14,242 nt of DNA, taken from positions 1 to 14,242 of the forward strand of contig CAJXIS010000013.1 in the NCBI GenBank assembly GCA_913054115.1. The letters are read 5' to 3'. Below are positions 12,999-14,242 of this stretch, piece after piece. Made by a program: the position numbers and the translations under genes. How positions within the stretch are numbered: the stretch's first letter is position 1; every line of letters begins with the position of its first letter. The notes under the pieces were generated by a model. That model saw nothing but the letters and a program-made list of their open reading frames with translations. It ran no database searches and was not told where the DNA came from. The DNA comes from an uncultured Acidimicrobiaceae bacterium (GTDB lineage: Bacteria > Actinomycetota > Acidimicrobiia > Acidimicrobiales > MedAcidi-G1).

Positions 12999-14215
12999 TG
13001 GGCAAGGTCGTGAAGTTCTTCCGAAGGGTCGGCGTTCCTGCAGCATTTCTGGGGGCGCTGGTCGCTCTCGTCGGTTGCGCGTCCGACGCCGAGCTCGACA
13101 CGCTGAATCCGCAGGGTCCCTACGCGCGCTCCATCGACAACCTCTCGGACCCGGTCTTCGTCGTTGCCGGGGTGGTGTTCCTGATCATCTTCGGTGGTAC
13201 CGGCTACCTCTGGTGGCGGTTCCACGACGACCACAGCGACGAGGAGTATCCCGAGCAGATCCACGGCAACTTCCGCCTCGAGATCATGTGGACGATCATC
13301 CCGGCCGTGATCCTCGTGGTGATCTCCATATTCACGATCGTGACCCTGGTGGACATCAGCAGTTACGAGGACAACGCCATAGCGCTGTCCATCGATGGCG
13401 AACCCACGACGTGGGAGCCGGCGGTGGTCGTGGTCGGCCAGCAGTGGTGGTGGGAGTACCGCTACTACTTCGATGGCCTCGAGGGCGTCGATCTCTCTGA
13501 CGCACGCAACCTCCCGCCGGCCGACATCGTCACCGCCAACCAGATGGTGATCCCGATCGGTCAGGAGATCGAACTCAAGATCACGAGCCGCGATGTGATC
13601 CACAGCCATTGGATCCCGGCCCTCAACGGCAAGCGCGACGCCGTCCCGGGTCGCATCACCTACTGGAAGGTCAACGCCGACGAGGCGGGCGTCTACTTCG
13701 GCCAGTGCACCGAGTTCTGCGGCCTGTCGCACTCCCGGATGCGGATGCAGACGGTTGCCCTCAGCGCGGTCGATTTCCAGGCCTGGATCGACGAGCAGAT
13801 GCAGCCTGCCACCGAGCCCACCGATCCGGCAGCCGTCGCCGGTAGGGCCATCTTCGAAACCCAGTGCGCACGTTGTCACGTCGTCAACGGCGTCAACGGC
13901 CCGCACGACAGCGATGCCAGCACGGGAGCCGACCTGGTGGCCAACGCCGCACCGAACCTGACACACCTGATGAGCCGCACCACCTACGCCGGCGGCATCT
14001 TCAACCTCTACGAGCCGAACGGCAACCTCGACCGCACCCAGCTCGAGGCCTGGTTGCGCAACGCACCGGCCGAGAAGCCCGCCATGGCCGAGGCCCGACG
14101 CGGCATGCCCGCCATGGGCCTCAGCGAAACCGAGATCGACAACGTGGTGGCCTACCTCCAGACCCTCGGGGCCAGCCCGTCGATCGGGATCATCGCCGAC
14201 ACGGAGGTCGAGTGA
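12998..14215 (+). CDS. ctaC: Cytochrome c oxidase subunit II with fused cytochrome c domain (caa3 type)
   Basis: This 405-aa lipoprotein carries electrons from outside donors to the oxidase core. A lipobox (LVGC, Cys27) ends the signal segment. Two membrane helices (about 53-72 and 96-118) follow, then QQWWWEYRYYF (148-158, the aromatic electron-entry patch), and the CuA ligands His202 (VIHSHWIP), Cys237, Glu239, Cys241, His245 and Met248 (CTEFCGLSHSRM). The C-terminal cytochrome c domain has CARCH (290-294) and a Met ligand in RGMPAMGLSETE (Met370). All sites are complete, so a working oxidase is expected. The GTG start at 12998 overlaps the preceding stop (TAGTG) and has GAGGAC about 10 nt upstream. 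Electrons probably enter via the fused domain from a bc-type complex. Confidence 0.96.
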   Translation: MGKVVKFFRRVGVPAAFLGALVALVGCASDAELDTLNPQGPYARSIDNLSDPVFVVAGVVFLIIFGGTGYLWWRFHDDHSDEEYPEQIHGNFRLEIMWTIIPAVILVVISIFTIVTLVDISSYEDNAIALSIDGEPTTWEPAVVVVGQQWWWEYRYYFDGLEGVDLSDARNLPPADIVTANQMVIPIGQEIELKITSRDVIHSHWIPALNGKRDAVPGRITYWKVNADEAGVYFGQCTEFCGLSHSRMRMQTVALSAVDFQAWIDEQMQPATEPTDPAAVAGRAIFETQCARCHVVNGVNGPHDSDASTGADLVANAAPNLTHLMSRTTYAGGIFNLYEPNGNLDRTQLEAWLRNAPAEKPAMAEARRGMPAMGLSETEIDNVVAYLQTLGASPSIGIIADTEVE

Positions 14216-14242
14216 TGGGACAGGCAGTGGGACAGGCAGTGG
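14215..14242 (+). CDS. Start of the next gene in the oxidase operon (partial; possibly ctaD)
   Basis: An ATG overlaps the ctaC stop (ATGA), and the visible codons read MGQAVGQAV before the window ends. Nine residues are not enough for a family call. After ctaC the usual gene is ctaD, the true subunit I, and the window otherwise lacks one, so that is the expectation. The 12-bp unit GGACAGGCAGTG is present twice in tandem (14218-14241), giving later GTG codons as alternative starts. Confidence 0.5.
14218..14241. repeat. 12-bp tandem duplication in the first codons of the next gene
   Basis: GGACAGGCAGTG occurs twice without a gap and keeps frame, duplicating GQAV. Whether more copies follow is outside the window. 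Confidence 0.85.

Noticed and set aside
1..14242. Insertion sequences, phage genes, integrases or attachment sites
   Set aside because: No transposase, integrase or terminal inverted repeats were found; the tRNA-Asp truncation has no adjacent integrase or duplicated tRNA end in the window.

Overview
The window is a high-GC bacterial chromosome segment that I read as Actinomycetota, most likely the Acidimicrobiia side of that phylum. Reasons: the tRNA-Glu, tRNA-Asp, tRNA-Phe gene order; clpS followed by a DUF2017 gene; several start codons preceded at 6-7 nt by a TANNNT box, as in leaderless actinobacterial genes; and a CtaC with a fused cytochrome c domain. The lineage is an inference and no search was run.

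Region 1 (1-5375) is catabolic and hypothetical-metabolic. It holds the start of a P450-type 3Fe-4S ferredoxin gene (minus), an aldehyde dehydrogenase (minus), a divergent extended-SDR epimerase/dehydratase (plus), a PEP-utilising swivel-domain protein without its ATP-grasp half (minus), and a PtpB-like tyrosine/serine phosphatase (minus). A perfect 6-6-6 dyad lies between the aldehyde dehydrogenase and ferredoxin genes.

Region 2 (5376-5730) is a tRNA operon on the minus strand. tRNA-Glu(UUC) and tRNA-Phe(GAA) are whole. The tRNA-Asp(GUC) between them stops inside the 5' strand of its T stem. A strong GC hairpin follows tRNA-Phe.

Region 3 (5782-7529) is a minus-strand operon ctaA-clpS-DUF2017: haem A synthase, the N-end-rule adaptor of ClpAP/ClpCP, and its usual actinobacterial neighbour. 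A 21-codon repeat-built frame bridges clpS and DUF2017, overlapping both.

Region 4 (7608-14242) starts with a classical SDR (plus) and a small minus-strand hypothetical gene, then enters a terminal-oxidase operon on the plus strand: ctaB (haem O synthase), a haem-copper oxidase subunit I homologue, a subunit III-like protein, a seven-helix membrane protein, ctaC (CuA subunit II with fused cytochrome c) and the first codons of the next gene, which by position may be the true ctaD. The genes are tightly coupled (TGATG, TAGTG and ATGA junctions).

The most striking object is the subunit I homologue at 9988-11583. It keeps the subunit I fold and the CuB His-Tyr motif (HPQVY), but five of the six metal-ligand histidines are replaced (Tyr, Gln-Ser, Ala and Met at their sites). 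It cannot be a normal oxidase core and may be a repurposed structural or assembly subunit. The second striking object is the truncated tRNA-Asp in an otherwise conserved tRNA cluster.
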